The translations under genes were made by a program, and so were the position numbers. A DNA stretch of 64,000 nucleotides from contig BLMJ01000224.1 in assembly GCA_011960625.1 (NCBI GenBank), forward strand, positions 1 to 64,000, written 5' to 3'. The first letter of the stretch is position 1. Every line of letters starts with the position of its first letter. This stretch comes from Lachnospiraceae bacterium. GTDB taxonomy: Bacteria > Bacillota > Clostridia > Lachnospirales > Lachnospiraceae. The notes beneath the pieces were generated by a model that was given only the letters and a program-made list of their open reading frames with translations, ran no database searches and was not told where the DNA came from. This document shows, piece by piece, positions 17,981 through 28,173 of this stretch.

Positions 17981-18856
17981 TCACTTGACATGTGTATGTG
18001 TGAACAGATGATCCTGACAGTATTCAAAATTGCCGTTACATTTGGAACAATATCTGAACTCTAGGTTCGGATCATCCAGTTCAGTCCTCTTACAGATTGC
18101 ACACATATGCTTTGCGCCGTTTGCATAGTTCTGGACGGGACGCTGTGCCCTTCTAATATTCTGCTGAAATTCTTTTTTTCTCCTTCGCTGTCTGGGCATA
18201 TAAGGCCTCATATTCCTTGAGCCGAAGAAGAAAATCAAGAAATTCAGCAGCGATACGACAGATTCCAACGCCGCCGCTTTATAGAAACTGCCCATCAGCA
18301 CATTCCCGCCGTATGCCGGCAGAAAGGCTTGTATGATAGGATAAATGAAATACAACGCGTCAATCAGCGCAAGATATTTTACCTTGACAGGGATAACAAA
18401 AAACATTAAAAACTGTACGTCCGGATACAGTGCGGCAAACGCAAAGAACAGAGACATGTTCAGATACCACACGGACATCGGTAAGAGCATGCCTGTAAAT
18501 ACATACAACAGCAGCGCCGCCGCCACATGGAACAGCATTCCGGAAAAAAAGTACAGGTTAAACCGAAACGCTCCCCAGGCATTCTCTAACTGCTGTCCGA
18601 TCATATAATAGAGATACAATGCAAATACAATGAATACCAGGCTGCTTGACGGAGGCTGGATGATAAAGGTCACAATCCTCCAGACCTGCCCGTTCAGAAT
18701 TGCCTGGGCATTCAGGCTCAGATACCGATAATAAAATTCCGGATTCAATATATTTAACACGAATCCAGCCGCATACAATATAATAATATAGTACATGAGG
18801 TTGGGAATCGCATACCTGCCAAACTTTCTCTCCAGCTTTGAAAGCCAATTTTCCAT
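17981..18856 (-). CDS. Rhomboid-fold membrane protein with C-terminal zinc ribbon
   Basis: A 291-residue membrane protein. After a short N-terminal helix there are about six membrane segments (residues 18-215) resembling rhomboid proteases, including the conserved GQQLENAWG after the second segment. The catalytic GxSG motif expected in the next segment is missing; the stretch reads SVWYLNMSLFF. It therefore looks like an inactive rhomboid (pseudoprotease). The C-terminal 45 residues carry CAIC, CSKC, then Cys and His residues, a treble-type zinc-binding module facing the cytoplasm. The role is unknown; similar proteins are common in Clostridia. It has its own promoter. Confidence 0.75.
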   Translation of the reverse strand: MENWLSKLERKFGRYAIPNLMYYIIILYAAGFVLNILNPEFYYRYLSLNAQAILNGQVWRIVTFIIQPPSSSLVFIVFALYLYYMIGQQLENAWGAFRFNLYFFSGMLFHVAAALLLYVFTGMLLPMSVWYLNMSLFFAFAALYPDVQFLMFFVIPVKVKYLALIDALYFIYPIIQAFLPAYGGNVLMGSFYKAAALESVVSLLNFLIFFFGSRNMRPYMPRQRRRKKEFQQNIRRAQRPVQNYANGAKHMCAICKRTELDDPNLEFRYCSKCNGNFEYCQDHLFTHTHVK

Positions 18857-18938
18857 AAGACAAACTCCTTAAATTCAATATTTTACAGCAGATGAAGATA
18901 TCTAAACATTCTCTTAACATCATTTTTATACTGTAGTA

Positions 18939-18967
18939 ATTCTACCGTTTTACGCACTGTTTGTCAA
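18939..18967 (-). promoter_or_regulatory. Promoter of the rhomboid-fold gene (and perhaps pyk)
   Basis: Minus strand TTGACA, 17 bases, TAGAAT, about 80 bases before the start codon. Confidence 0.75.
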
Positions 18968-19018
18968 TTCTGCTATGGAACTTTACAACTTTTTTAGATT
19001 TCTATAGCATTTTCTTAA

Positions 19019-19047
19019 TTGTTATTTTAAAAATTTTGTCGTATAAT
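19019..19047 (+). promoter_or_regulatory. Promoter of the 1414-residue activase gene
   Basis: Plus strand TTGTTA, 17 bases, TATAAT, about 70 bases before the ATG at 19116, which has AAAGGAG upstream. Confidence 0.75.
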
Positions 19048-19115
19048 GTTACAGGCTGTAAAAGATATCATGGAATATAGTGTCTATGATAATTACGCCG
19101 TAAAGGAGTGTTATT

Positions 19116-22100
19116 ATGAGTAAAAACGAATTGTATACACTGGGCATTGACATCGGTTCAACCACTGTGAAAATCGCGATACTCGACAAGGATAACGATG
19201 TCGCCTTTTCCGATTACGAAAGGCATTATGCTAATATCCAGGAAACTCTGTCCGACCTTCTCGGGCGGGCAATCTATAAATTAGGGGGAATCTACGCCTC
19301 CCCCGTCATAACGGGGTCCGGCGGGCTGACACTCGCCAAGCACTTAGACGTGCCTTTTGTCCAGGAAGTCATCGCCGTATCCACGGCGCTGCAGGATTAT
19401 GCGCCCCAGACGGACGTAGCCATTGAGCTGGGCGGCGAGGATGCGAAGATTATCTATTTTGAGGGCGGCAATGTGGAACAGCGCATGAACGGAGTCTGCG
19501 CCGGAGGTACGGGTTCCTTCATCGATCAGATGGCTTCCCTTCTCCAGACGGACGCGTCGGGTCTGAACGAGTATGCAAAGAATTACCAGTCCCTCTACTC
19601 TATCGCCGCAAGGTGCGGCGTATTTGCCAAATCCGATATCCAGCCCCTGATCAATGACGGCGCCTCCAAGGAAGACCTTGCGGCCTCTATCTTTCAGGCG
19701 GTGGTAAACCAGACCATCAGCGGGCTTGCCTGCGGCAAACCAATACGGGGGCATGTGGCATTTTTAGGCGGACCGCTTCATTTCCTTTCTGAATTAAAGG
19801 AAGCCTTCGTCCGGACGCTTAAACTGGATGATAAACATACCATTGCCCCAAAGCATTCCCATCTATTCGCAGCTATCGGTTCCGCCATGAATTCTAAGAA
19901 AGACCGGCAGGTTTCCCTGCAGGAGATGCAGAGCCGATTGGAGAGCCGTATCAAGATGGAGTTTGAGGTTGACCGGATGGAGCCCCTGTTTACCAGCGAG
20001 GCGGATTTCCATGCATTTGAGAAACGCCATGCCAGACACCAAGTCCCAGTCAAAGATCTGGCAAGCTATACCGGCAAGGCCTTCCTTGGAATCGACGCCG
20101 GCTCCACCACCACTAAAGCAGCCCTTGTGGGCGACGACGGAACCCTTCTGTACGCCTTCTACCATAATAATGAAGGAGATCCTTTGGGAACCACCATCAC
20201 GGCTATCAAAGATATTTACAGTAAACTGCCGGAAGGCGTAAAAATCGTCCACTCCTGCTCCACAGGGTATGGGGAGGCATTGATTAAGTCTGCCCTTCTT
20301 CTGGATGAAGGCGAGGTAGAGACGGTTTCTCACTATTATGCGGCCTCTTATTTTGAGCCGGATGTGGACTGTATCTTAGATATCGGCGGGCAGGATATGA
20401 AATGTATCAAAATCAAGAATCAGACCGTGGACAACGTGCTGCTCAATGAAGCCTGTTCATCGGGCTGCGGCTCTTTCATCGAGACATTTGCCAAATCCCT
20501 GAATTACTCTGTGGAGGACTTTGCCCATGAGGCTTTATTTGCCCATAATCCCATTGACCTTGGCACACGCTGTACGGTATTCATGAACTCAAAAGTAAAA
20601 CAGGCGCAGAAAGAAGGCGCGGAGGTTGCCGACATCTCTGCCGGGCTTGCATACTCTGTCATTAAAAATGCACTGTTTAAAGTAATCAAGGTATCCGATG
20701 CGTCCGAGCTTGGAAACCATATCGTCGTGCAGGGCGGTACTTTCTACAATAACGCCGTCCTTAGAAGCTTCGAAAAAATTGCCGGCTGCGAGGCCATCCG
20801 TCCGGATATTGCCGGAATCATGGGGGCTTTCGGTGCTGCCCTGATTGCCAGGGAGCGGTATATGGACTGCCAGGGGACGACGATGCTCTCCATCGAAGAG
20901 ATCGAGGCCCTTGAATATTCTACCACCATGGCAAAATGCAAAGGCTGTACCAATAACTGCCGCCTGACCATCAATCATTTTAGCGGCGGAAGGAAATTTA
21001 TTACAGGGAACCGCTGTGAACGGGGACTTGGAAAAGAAAAGTCCGACAACAAACTGCCCAACCTGTTTGAATACAAACTCCATCGTTACTTTGACTATAA
21101 ACCTCTGGAAGGGTATGAGGCGTCAAGGGGCGTTATCGGCATCCCTCGGGTGCTGAACATGTATGAGAACTATCCCTTCTGGTTTACGTTTTTTCATTCC
21201 CTTGGCTTTCAGGTGGTATTATCTCCTGCTTCGACTCGGAAGATTTACGAACTTGGGATCGAATCTATTCCCAGTGAGTCTGAGTGTTATCCGGCGAAGC
21301 TGGCCCACGGGCATGTGCAATGGCTGATTAATCAGGGAATACACAGGATTTTCTATCCCAGTATCCCTTATGAACGAAAGGAATTTCAGGAGGCGAACAA
21401 TCACTATAACTGCCCTATCGTTACCTCCTACCCGGAGAATATTAAGAACAACATTGACGCTATCTCAAACGGCGAAGTGGACTTCCTTCATCCTTTCCTG
21501 TCGCTGGAAAGTGAAGATACGGTTTCTTATCGTCTGGTGGAAGAATTGTCCGAGAAGTTTTCTATCCCTGCAGCTGATATCCGTTCTGCCGTACATAGGG
21601 CGTGGACAGAGCTTTACGCATGCCGGGAAGATATGAAGCGAAAGGGCGAGGAAACCGTTGAGTACCTGAATCGCACCGGCAACCGCGGTATCGTCCTTGC
21701 CGGACGTCCCTACCACATTGATCCAGAGGTAAACCATGGGCTTCCGGAGCTGATTAACTCCTACAATATTGCAGTGCTGACGGAGGATTCCATTTCCCAT
21801 CTGCTTCCGGCCGAGCATCCGCTTAACGTGATGGATCAGTGGATGTACCACTCCCGTCTGTATGCGGCGGCAAACTTCGTAAAGACCACGGATAATCTGG
21901 ATTTGATTCAGTTAAATTCCTTTGGCTGCGGGCTGGACGCCGTTACCACAGACCAGGTCGCTTCTATCCTGAACGACTCTGATAAGATTTATACCTCCCT
22001 GAAAATTGACGAGGTGAATAATTTAGGAGCGGCCAGGATTCGGGTACGCTCTCTGCTTGCAGCCATTCGGGTGCGGGAAAAACGACAGGAGAAACGGACG

Positions 22101-23360
22101 ATTCAATCTTCTGCCGTCACAAAGGTTCCGTTTACCCAGGAGATGAAAAAGGATTATACCATCCTCTGCCCTCAGATGTCGCCCATCCATTTCGACCTGT
22201 TAGGGCCTGCTTTTGCGGCTTCGGGGTACAATATTGAGGTTCTGCCCAATGACAATAAACAGGCAGTGGATGTAGGACTTAAATATGTGAATAACGATGC
22301 TTGTTACCCTTCCCTGATGGTGGTTGGACAGATTATGGATGCCATCCTGTCCGGCAGATATGATACGGACAAGATTGCGGTCATTATCAGCCAGACCGGG
22401 GGCGGGTGCCGCGCTTCTAACTATATCGGTTTCATACGCAGGGCGCTGAAAAAAGCGGGATACGAGCATATCCCTGTCATTTCTCTTAACTTAAGCGGTC
22501 TGGAGGGAAATCCGGGCTTTAAGCTGACCCCGCTCCTCGTACTGAGGGGAATGTACGCCATCGTGTTAGGGGATATCTTCATGAAATGCCTGTACCGCAT
22601 CCGGCCCTATGAAGCCGTTAAGGGCTCGGCCGACGCAATGCACGAAAAATGGAGGCAGGTCTGCAAGGAATTTCTGTCTCAGGGATACCCCTCCCGGCGC
22701 AGGTTCAAGCGGCTCTGTAAGGATATCATTGACGATTTTGACCAAAACATTGAGCTTTTGGAGGTTAAGAAGCCCCGTGTGGGCGTGGTTGGGGAGATTC
22801 TGGTTAAGTTCCTGCCAGCCGCCAACAACTATTTGGTGGAGCTCCTAGAGAGCGAAGGCGCCGAGGCTGTGGTGCCAGATCTTCTGGATTTCCTGCTTTA
22901 CTGCTTCTATAACCAGAATTTTAAGGTCTCCCATCTGGGTATGAAGAAGTCTAAGGCAACCATAGGAAACCTTGGAATCAAGGCTCTTAAATGGCTGCGG
23001 GCACCGGCGAGCAAGGCTTTTCGGGAAAGTAAACATTTTGACCCGCCGGCTGATATCCACGAGCTTGGGAAGCTGGCGTCTGATATCGTATCACTGGGCA
23101 ACCAGACAGGGGAAGGCTGGTTTTTGACTGGCGAGATGCTGGAGCTGATACATAACGGCGCGCCGAATATTGTCTGTACCCAGCCTTTTGCCTGCCTGCC
23201 CAACCACGTGGTAGGGAAGGGCGTAATAAAGGAGCTGAGACGGCGGTATCCGGAATCGAATATCGTTGCCATCGACTTCGATCCGGGAGCCAGTGAAGTG
23301 AACCAGTTAAACCGAATTAAGCTGATGCTCTCTACGGCGAATAAGAATTTGGGCGTTTAA
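19116..23360 (+). CDS. Giant 2-hydroxyacyl-CoA dehydratase activase/dehydratase-like protein
   Basis: A 1414-residue protein combining modules that are separate in classical dehydratases. Residues about 1-300 and 320-590 are two BadF/BcrA-type ASKHA ATPase (activase) units: [11 protein letters not shown] and [10 protein letters not shown] in the first, [23 protein letters not shown] and [10 protein letters not shown] in the second. Cys residues in the CAGG/CSSGCG stretches match the bridging 4Fe-4S ligands of HgdC. A short Cys motif CKGCTNNC follows near 615. Next come a DUF2229-type region ([16 protein letters not shown]) and HgdB/C-like regions ([24 protein letters not shown]). It is known in Firmicutes as a full-length fusion; the substrate is unknown. 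It is a stand-alone gene with its own promoter and terminator. Confidence 0.88.
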   Translation: MSKNELYTLGIDIGSTTVKIAILDKDNDVAFSDYERHYANIQETLSDLLGRAIYKLGGIYASPVITGSGGLTLAKHLDVPFVQEVIAVSTALQDYAPQTDVAIELGGEDAKIIYFEGGNVEQRMNGVCAGGTGSFIDQMASLLQTDASGLNEYAKNYQSLYSIAARCGVFAKSDIQPLINDGASKEDLAASIFQAVVNQTISGLACGKPIRGHVAFLGGPLHFLSELKEAFVRTLKLDDKHTIAPKHSHLFAAIGSAMNSKKDRQVSLQEMQSRLESRIKMEFEVDRMEPLFTSEADFHAFEKRHARHQVPVKDLASYTGKAFLGIDAGSTTTKAALVGDDGTLLYAFYHNNEGDPLGTTITAIKDIYSKLPEGVKIVHSCSTGYGEALIKSALLLDEGEVETVSHYYAASYFEPDVDCILDIGGQDMKCIKIKNQTVDNVLLNEACSSGCGSFIETFAKSLNYSVEDFAHEALFAHNPIDLGTRCTVFMNSKVKQAQKEGAEVADISAGLAYSVIKNALFKVIKVSDASELGNHIVVQGGTFYNNAVLRSFEKIAGCEAIRPDIAGIMGAFGAALIARERYMDCQGTTMLSIEEIEALEYSTTMAKCKGCTNNCRLTINHFSGGRKFITGNRCERGLGKEKSDNKLPNLFEYKLHRYFDYKPLEGYEASRGVIGIPRVLNMYENYPFWFTFFHSLGFQVVLSPASTRKIYELGIESIPSESECYPAKLAHGHVQWLINQGIHRIFYPSIPYERKEFQEANNHYNCPIVTSYPENIKNNIDAISNGEVDFLHPFLSLESEDTVSYRLVEELSEKFSIPAADIRSAVHRAWTELYACREDMKRKGEETVEYLNRTGNRGIVLAGRPYHIDPEVNHGLPELINSYNIAVLTEDSISHLLPAEHPLNVMDQWMYHSRLYAAANFVKTTDNLDLIQLNSFGCGLDAVTTDQVASILNDSDKIYTSLKIDEVNNLGAARIRVRSLLAAIRVREKRQEKRTIQSSAVTKVPFTQEMKKDYTILCPQMSPIHFDLLGPAFAASGYNIEVLPNDNKQAVDVGLKYVNNDACYPSLMVVGQIMDAILSGRYDTDKIAVIISQTGGGCRASNYIGFIRRALKKAGYEHIPVISLNLSGLEGNPGFKLTPLLVLRGMYAIVLGDIFMKCLYRIRPYEAVKGSADAMHEKWRQVCKEFLSQGYPSRRRFKRLCKDIIDDFDQNIELLEVKKPRVGVVGEILVKFLPAANNYLVELLESEGAEAVVPDLLDFLLYCFYNQNFKVSHLGMKKSKATIGNLGIKALKWLRAPASKAFRESKHFDPPADIHELGKLASDIVSLGNQTGEGWFLTGEMLELIHNGAPNIVCTQPFACLPNHVVGKGVIKELRRRYPESNIVAIDFDPGASEVNQLNRIKLMLSTANKNLGV

Positions 23361-23381
23361 TTTTTGAACAGGTAAAATGAT

Positions 23382-23431
23382 AGAAACAGCATGATATCCC
23401 GATAAAATTTTCGGAAGAACATGCTGTTTCT
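23382..23431. terminator. Bidirectional terminator between the activase and histidine kinase genes
   Basis: A 12-pair stem (AGAAACAGCATG / CATGCTGTTTCT) with a 26-base loop. It lies directly after both convergent stop codons, with T-rich sequence on either side. Confidence 0.7.
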
Positions 23432-24841
23432 TTACGTTTCCTTGTAATAACTACAAAGCAATATTAAAATCGTCACCCTCCCACCATGGGTTTCCCGATT
23501 CTCAATCACCAGCTTTCCACCCTGTGCTTCCACAAAACTTTTCACCGTATAAAGCCCTATCCCGTAATGGGTCTTGCTGCTCCGGCTCTGGTCGCCCTGG
23601 TAGAACTGCCTTGTTGCATTCTTTAAATCCTGCGGCGTAAATCCCGCCCCGTCGTCCTCAACGGTCACGGCAAAATACTCTTTTCCAGCCTCCGTTTTCA
23701 TCTCCAAGAAAACTTGCAGCTCGCTATTTTGGGGACTATAGTCCATGGCATTGCTTAATATATTCTGAAATGAGCGCAGGAGTTGGTTTTCATTGCACAA
23801 AATCTCTCCATACAGAGTCTTTCTGTGAAAACCAACCTGAAACTGTCTCACAGAGGTAAGGAGCCGACCCTGTTCCGTAAATAGATCTGCAAGACAATCG
23901 CAGGATATCCTGGTCTTTTGCACCTCCGACGTCCCTTTCTGCCCTTCTTCCTCCAATATTCCATTCAATACTGCCAGATATTCTTCCATCAAAGACACAC
24001 TCTTTAGGATATCTTGATCATACTCCCGCTCTTCTTTTGCAAGATTCCCTTCCGCCAAAAGCTCCGCATTGCCCCGAATAACCGTAAGAGGCGTCTTGAT
24101 ATCATGGGTAAGGGCAAAAAGCTGCTCCTCCCTGCTCTTTTCCAGATTCCACTGCCGATAGAGAGCCTCCTTGAGCGCCTCCTTCATCTGGTTCAGGGAA
24201 TTTAGGACCTCCTCCACTTCCTTGATTTCTGAATGTTCTTCCTCAAATTCCAAATCTCTATCCTTGATCCTTGCTGTGACCTCATTCAGGATGCAGAGCC
24301 TTTTCTTCATATATTTCCCAAAATGGCGGGACACCAGCAGCGTTTGGATGAGAAACAGTACAATAAATACCAGAAGCAATAGAATATCCGGGTTCGGCAG
24401 ATATTTCCCCAAAAATCTGTTTCGAAACTGTGAAGCAATCTTATACTTTGTGATACATACCTCCCCGGAAGCCCTTACAAAAAACCGATAATAGCATCTT
24501 GAAGAAGCATAAATACTGTTCCTTGTGTAATTTCCCCACGCCTTTTCTATTTCTTCTGAGGAAAACGTACCGTACAGCCAATTTCCGTCCCCTTGGTATA
24601 CTCCGTATAGACATCCCTCTGGCAGTAAGTCCTCCGTGACCTTAGAAGCCTTTTGTATCTCGTCGGCGGCCTCATTCAGCCTTGTCTCCATATAGTTTGC
24701 CGGAAGGACTTGTTCGGTCGCATACAGTACATACCAAACGGCGCACAGAAAGAATATCCAAAATAATACGCCTGCCGTGTAGAAACAGGCATATCTGAAA
24801 AAAACCGATGAAATTGTCCTCTCCTTACCCTTTACCTCCAT
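23432..24841 (-). CDS. Sensor histidine kinase of the ABC/TCS resistance module
   Basis: Membrane-bound kinase, about 469 residues from the ATG at 24841, which overlaps the response regulator end by 10 bases (the ORF-track start at 24859 lacks a good site). Two membrane helices (about 13-40 and 152-172) enclose an external sensor domain of about 110 residues. A HAMP-like linker is followed by the phospho-acceptor motif ALTHDIKTPLTV (His about 246), the N box QNILSNAMDY, and DDGAGF with YGIGLYTVK in the ATPase domain. Domain layout and neighbours resemble NisK/SpaK/CprK sensors of peptide antibiotics. Ligand not known. Confidence 0.9.
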   Translation of the reverse strand: MEVKGKERTISSVFFRYACFYTAGVLFWIFFLCAVWYVLYATEQVLPANYMETRLNEAADEIQKASKVTEDLLPEGCLYGVYQGDGNWLYGTFSSEEIEKAWGNYTRNSIYASSRCYYRFFVRASGEVCITKYKIASQFRNRFLGKYLPNPDILLLLVFIVLFLIQTLLVSRHFGKYMKKRLCILNEVTARIKDRDLEFEEEHSEIKEVEEVLNSLNQMKEALKEALYRQWNLEKSREEQLFALTHDIKTPLTVIRGNAELLAEGNLAKEEREYDQDILKSVSLMEEYLAVLNGILEEEGQKGTSEVQKTRISCDCLADLFTEQGRLLTSVRQFQVGFHRKTLYGEILCNENQLLRSFQNILSNAMDYSPQNSELQVFLEMKTEAGKEYFAVTVEDDGAGFTPQDLKNATRQFYQGDQSRSSKTHYGIGLYTVKSFVEAQGGKLVIENRETHGGRVTILILLCSYYKET

Positions 24842-25491
24842 CGATACCCAATCCCCCATACTGTCTCAATAGGCGCAAAACCTGCCTTCTGGCATTTTGC
24901 CCGAATGTTTTTAACATGTTCCGTAATCACAGAATTGTCGCTTTCTTTCTCATACCCAAATACATGCTCATAGATTCTGTCTTTTGAAAATACCTGCCCG
25001 TGGTTCAGCGCAAGGTATTCGCAGATGGCATACTCGCTCTTGGTAAACCCAAGTTCTCTGTCTCCATAACAAACTTTTTTCTCCTTCAGATAGAGCCGGA
25101 CGCCATCTATTGACACCACATGCTTCTTTTCTCTCGTCTCCCTCCGCAGATGCGCCGCCACCCGAGCGCGCAGTTCACCGATTCCGAATGGCTTGGTGAC
25201 GTAGTCGTCCCCGCCAATCCCAAGCCCCTTCATAATATCCGCCTCTGTTGTCTTTGCCGTCAGGAATAGAATCGGGCAGTCCACCTTGCCTCGAATCTCT
25301 TCGCACAGCGTAAATCCGTCCATCCCTGGCATCATGACATCCAGAAGGATGAGCTGATAATCCGTAAGATTTAAGTTTTTCAGCTCCAGAGGGTCATTTT
25401 GTACCGTCACCTCATACCCTTCCTTCGCCAGCGCATTTCTGATTAGTTTCAAAATCTGCCTGTCGTCATCTACCGCCAATATCTTCGTCAT
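24832..25491 (-). CDS. OmpR-family response regulator
   Basis: A 219-residue cytoplasmic regulator. The start at 25491 (MTKILAVDDD) has GGAGAAGGG upstream; the ORF-track N-terminal extension is spurious. Receiver domain at 1-120 (phospho-acceptor in LLDVMMPGMDG; KPFGIGEL) and an OmpR-type winged helix at about 125-219 (ending GIGYRWR). It sits between the permease and the kinase genes, so it most likely regulates the transporter operon. The TATAAGGAA direct repeat upstream of the ATPase gene is a candidate binding site. Confidence 0.93.
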   Translation of the reverse strand: MTKILAVDDDRQILKLIRNALAKEGYEVTVQNDPLELKNLNLTDYQLILLDVMMPGMDGFTLCEEIRGKVDCPILFLTAKTTEADIMKGLGIGGDDYVTKPFGIGELRARVAAHLRRETREKKHVVSIDGVRLYLKEKKVCYGDRELGFTKSEYAICEYLALNHGQVFSKDRIYEHVFGYEKESDNSVITEHVKNIRAKCQKAGFAPIETVWGIGYRWR

Positions 25492-25565
25492 ACCCTTCTC
25501 CGTCCACTGATCTTTTCTTTTATATTTTCCATATTTCCTAATTTCACATTCCTGAAAAATAGAAA

Positions 25566-26378
25566 TTAGTCCTTGCACCGCCTTCCCTCATAGAAAGGAA
25601 TCCACAGGAAAACACCGCACCATAACAGAAGCGTGATTATCGCGCTGATAACCAGATTTTTTATCATATACTCCATTGCTGCCGTTCCGCTTCCTATCCA
25701 ACATTTTAACAGATATCCGCACCATCTGCCACCCCATGCACAGGGGAAAAACTGCCACCGGCCCTCGCCAAGCTCTGTGAGAAACAATGCGGCAACCAAA
25801 AGCTCAGCCGTTCCTACCCACAGGGAAATATTTTTTGAGAACGCAAGGTTCAAAAACAGATGGATAAGATATAAGTTCATACCGCAAAGCCACAGCGCCC
25901 ACGCCAAAGTCAGGGCCTCCCCCGTCGACAGCCAAACCTTTCCCGCCCTTAGCTGAAATCCTTTGGTAAACCCCAAAACTGCCAGAAGAATCGCTGCAAA
26001 GCCCATGGCAGCCAAGACCAGCCACTTGGCAAACAGAGGATTCCCTCTGTACACTGCAACTCCCAGAAATGTCTGAAAATGCCCCTTCTCCTCCATCTCC
26101 ACAGACATTGCGCAGATTATACTTACGACCAGCGGAAATACGATGGAAAGTACCTGTATATATCCGGATATTTTCCCCTCGTCACTCCAGGCTGCAAAAG
26201 AGTAGTAAAAAAGGAATACCAGAATCCCCAGTACAGGAAGCAGGACGTGCAGGACAGGAAGCAGCGTACGACGCATTTTCCACAGCTCTCCCTTAACATT
26301 CTGGTATAATTCCCCAAATATATTTCTGTTTGATCTAATAACGGACGGCTTTCTATTTTCAAATGTATTCTTACTCAT
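25566..26378 (-). CDS. Lantibiotic-type ABC transporter permease, second subunit
   Basis: Integral membrane subunit, 270 residues with the start at 26378 (MSKNTFENRK), preceded by a GAGGGGAG site. About six membrane helices: one near residue 35-60, a pair at 80-100, then groups at 120-145, 155-185 and 225-255. Length and pattern match the NisG/SpaG/MutG (CprC-like) permease family that expels peptide antibiotics from the membrane. It lies 22 bases after the first permease; the regulator follows 74 bases later. Subunit assignment rests on order and weak similarity. Confidence 0.8.
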   Translation of the reverse strand: MSKNTFENRKPSVIRSNRNIFGELYQNVKGELWKMRRTLLPVLHVLLPVLGILVFLFYYSFAAWSDEGKISGYIQVLSIVFPLVVSIICAMSVEMEEKGHFQTFLGVAVYRGNPLFAKWLVLAAMGFAAILLAVLGFTKGFQLRAGKVWLSTGEALTLAWALWLCGMNLYLIHLFLNLAFSKNISLWVGTAELLVAALFLTELGEGRWQFFPCAWGGRWCGYLLKCWIGSGTAAMEYMIKNLVISAIITLLLWCGVFLWIPFYEGRRCKD

Positions 26379-26400
26379 ACTTCCATGCTCCCCTCTCATT

Positions 26401-27165
26401 TTATCGCTCTGCCTGCCTCTCAAACCACCTTCGGCCTGCCAGCCAAAGGAGCAGGAACCAGAAAACAGAAGCAGCGATTCCCATAGGCAGCCCTTTCCAA
26501 TCCAGCAATTCTGGTGTGAATGTTATACTGCCTGGCTGTGCCACCAGCCCGTTGGGAAGGATCTTTACAAGGATGCACATCAGCCTTGCGGTAATCCCGC
26601 CCGGCAGCAGCATAAAGAAAGAATGAAGCGACCATTCCACCGACAGCACGACATAGCTCCCCATATGAAGCAATATCATGGGAAATGTACCTATGAGCTG
26701 CTGTAAGAACAGACAGAACGGAATCTGCCACAGCGAAGTTACAAATAAGACTGCCACTGCCAAAGCCTGTTCTCCCAGCGTTGGCTGTATAAGGAATACC
26801 TGCCCTGCAGTCTGCAAAAGTACGTTGCTGACTACAATCGTGATACCCAAGAACACAAGCAGCGAAATCCCCATACACCAGATGCCATATAAGTTCTTCC
26901 CATCCCATACCGCGTCTATTTTCACAGGGAGCGTCCATATCGTACGGTTTTCCATCTTTTTATCCCGATTTCCGACAGAGGAACAGATCAACGCCAGCAT
27001 TCCTGGAAACAGTGTCATATACCACCAGTTATAGCTGTCAATGATAAAATAATCACTCGTAAGCCATGCCGCAAAGAGTACGGTAATCAGCGGCGTAAGT
27101 ACCAGCAATTTCTCTGTATAAGTATGGCGGTTCTTCATTCTTTCCGCAAGAAAATATTTCCGCAT
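26401..27165 (-). CDS. Lantibiotic-type ABC transporter permease, first subunit
   Basis: Integral membrane subunit, 254 residues with about six membrane helices. The N-terminal stretch FLAERMKNRHTYTEKLLVLTP and the following hydrophobic segment resemble the NisE/SpaE/MutE (CprB-like) family. The ATG follows the ATPase stop codon directly (0-base gap), with AAGGAGG in the end of the ATPase gene. It forms the membrane channel together with the second permease and is driven by the ATPase. Confidence 0.82.
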   Translation of the reverse strand: MRKYFLAERMKNRHTYTEKLLVLTPLITVLFAAWLTSDYFIIDSYNWWYMTLFPGMLALICSSVGNRDKKMENRTIWTLPVKIDAVWDGKNLYGIWCMGISLLVFLGITIVVSNVLLQTAGQVFLIQPTLGEQALAVAVLFVTSLWQIPFCLFLQQLIGTFPMILLHMGSYVVLSVEWSLHSFFMLLPGGITARLMCILVKILPNGLVAQPGSITFTPELLDWKGLPMGIAASVFWFLLLWLAGRRWFERQAER

Positions 27166-27900
27166 CTATCTCACCTCCTTCTGCCTTTCCGGAATTTCGA
27201 AAGAAGTACCCTCTTTCGCCGCAATCTTCATAAACAATTCTTCCAGACGGTCCGTCTCTGGCATCCCGCCCTGGTATCCTAATACACCGTTTACCATGAT
27301 TCCCATATGGTCGGCGGTCTTCGCAATCTCGCTAAGAATATGGCTGGAGACAATGACCGTGATTCCCTCTTCAGGGAATCTCCGTATCATTTGGCGCAGT
27401 TCTTGAATACCAATGGGATCTAATCCGTTGGTTGGCTCGTCAAGAACCAGCAACTTAGGTCTGGAAAGGAGTGCAAGCCCGATTCCAAGCCGCTGTTTCA
27501 TTCCCAAGGAAAATGTTCCCACTCTTTTCTTCCCTGTACCTGCCAAATCCACCAATTCCAATACTTCCCTGCTTCTTTCGTCTGGTATGCCAAGCATCAG
27601 TCCGCGAACTTTCATATTCTCCCATGCCGTCAGGTTCTCATACACAGGAGGCGTCTCTATCAATGCGCCGATATCCACCAGGTCTTTTCTGCTCCATACA
27701 TGGCCGTCAAAGAGAATCTCCCCATTCGTGGGACGCAGGATTCCTGTCAGCATTTTTAGCAGAGTGGATTTTCCTGCGCCGTTTGGACCTAGAAGTCCGT
27801 ATACACATCCCTCTGGTACTGCAAGTGAAATACAATTGACCGCACAGTGATTGCGGAATGATTTTGTCAGACACTTTGTTTCTAAGATGTTTTGGATCAT
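27166..27900 (-). CDS. Lantibiotic-type ABC transporter ATP-binding protein
   Basis: Cytoplasmic ATPase of 244 residues, first gene of the five-gene module. Walker A GPNGAGKST (about 38-46), ABC signature FSLGMKQRLG, Walker B LLVLDEPTNGLDP and the switch His in VSSHILSE are all present. The family is that of NisF/SpaF/MutF and the C. difficile CprA proteins that protect cells from lantibiotics and other cationic peptides. The order ATPase, permease, permease, response regulator, kinase matches that system class. No precursor peptide or LanB/C/M gene is seen, so this is resistance rather than production. Confidence 0.9.
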   Translation of the reverse strand: MIQNILETKCLTKSFRNHCAVNCISLAVPEGCVYGLLGPNGAGKSTLLKMLTGILRPTNGEILFDGHVWSRKDLVDIGALIETPPVYENLTAWENMKVRGLMLGIPDERSREVLELVDLAGTGKKRVGTFSLGMKQRLGIGLALLSRPKLLVLDEPTNGLDPIGIQELRQMIRRFPEEGITVIVSSHILSEIAKTADHMGIMVNGVLGYQGGMPETDRLEELFMKIAAKEGTSFEIPERQKEVR

Positions 27901-27968
27901 ATCATTTTCTCCTTATTCCCTTTTTGTTCATGTTCTCTCTAAACTACAAGATAAGAATAAGACAGAAA

Positions 27969-27988
27969 TATAAGGAAAGTATAAGGAA
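27969..27988 (-). promoter_or_regulatory. Candidate response-regulator operator (direct repeat)
   Basis: The plus strand has two exact copies of TATAAGGAA with an 11-base period, 69 bases upstream of the ATPase start. Tandem repeats of about one helical turn are typical of OmpR-family binding sites. No clear sigma-A -35/-10 pair is visible near it. Confidence 0.55.
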
Positions 27989-28073
27989 TTTGCTCTTCTG
28001 TCAAGATTTTCTTCATTCATCGGCATTTCTTCTTTTCAGCTACAAAATAAAATAACCACATAATAAAAGCAGC

Positions 28074-28102
28074 GGGAGGTGATCCTGTAAAAATCACCTC
28101 CC
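28074..28102 (-). terminator. Hairpin in the gap between the DUF6033-like gene and the ABC operon
   Basis: A 10-pair stem GGGAGGTGAT / ATCACCTCCC with a 9-base loop and a modest T-rich tail on the minus strand (GCTGCTTTTATT). It is probably a second terminator protecting the ABC operon from read-through. The rest of the 273-base gap (27901-28173) holds the direct repeat and no gene that I can see. Confidence 0.5.
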
Positions 28103-28135
28103 ATTGAATAGTCCAAATTTATCAATGATACAAAC

Positions 28136-28163
28136 GGCAGCCCCTCTGTCAGTCAGGGCTGCC
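28136..28163 (-). terminator. Terminator of the LytTR-TCS/DUF6033 operon
   Basis: GGCAGCCC / GGGCTGCC stem, 10 bases after the stop codon of the DUF6033-like gene, followed on the minus strand by GTTTGTATC. Confidence 0.6.
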
Positions 28164-28173
28164 TCCTGCCCTC

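Noticed and set aside
27901-28173. Possible lantibiotic precursor gene near the ABC module
   Set aside because: No small Cys/Ser/Thr-rich frame with a ribosome binding site is present; only the direct repeat and hairpins are seen.
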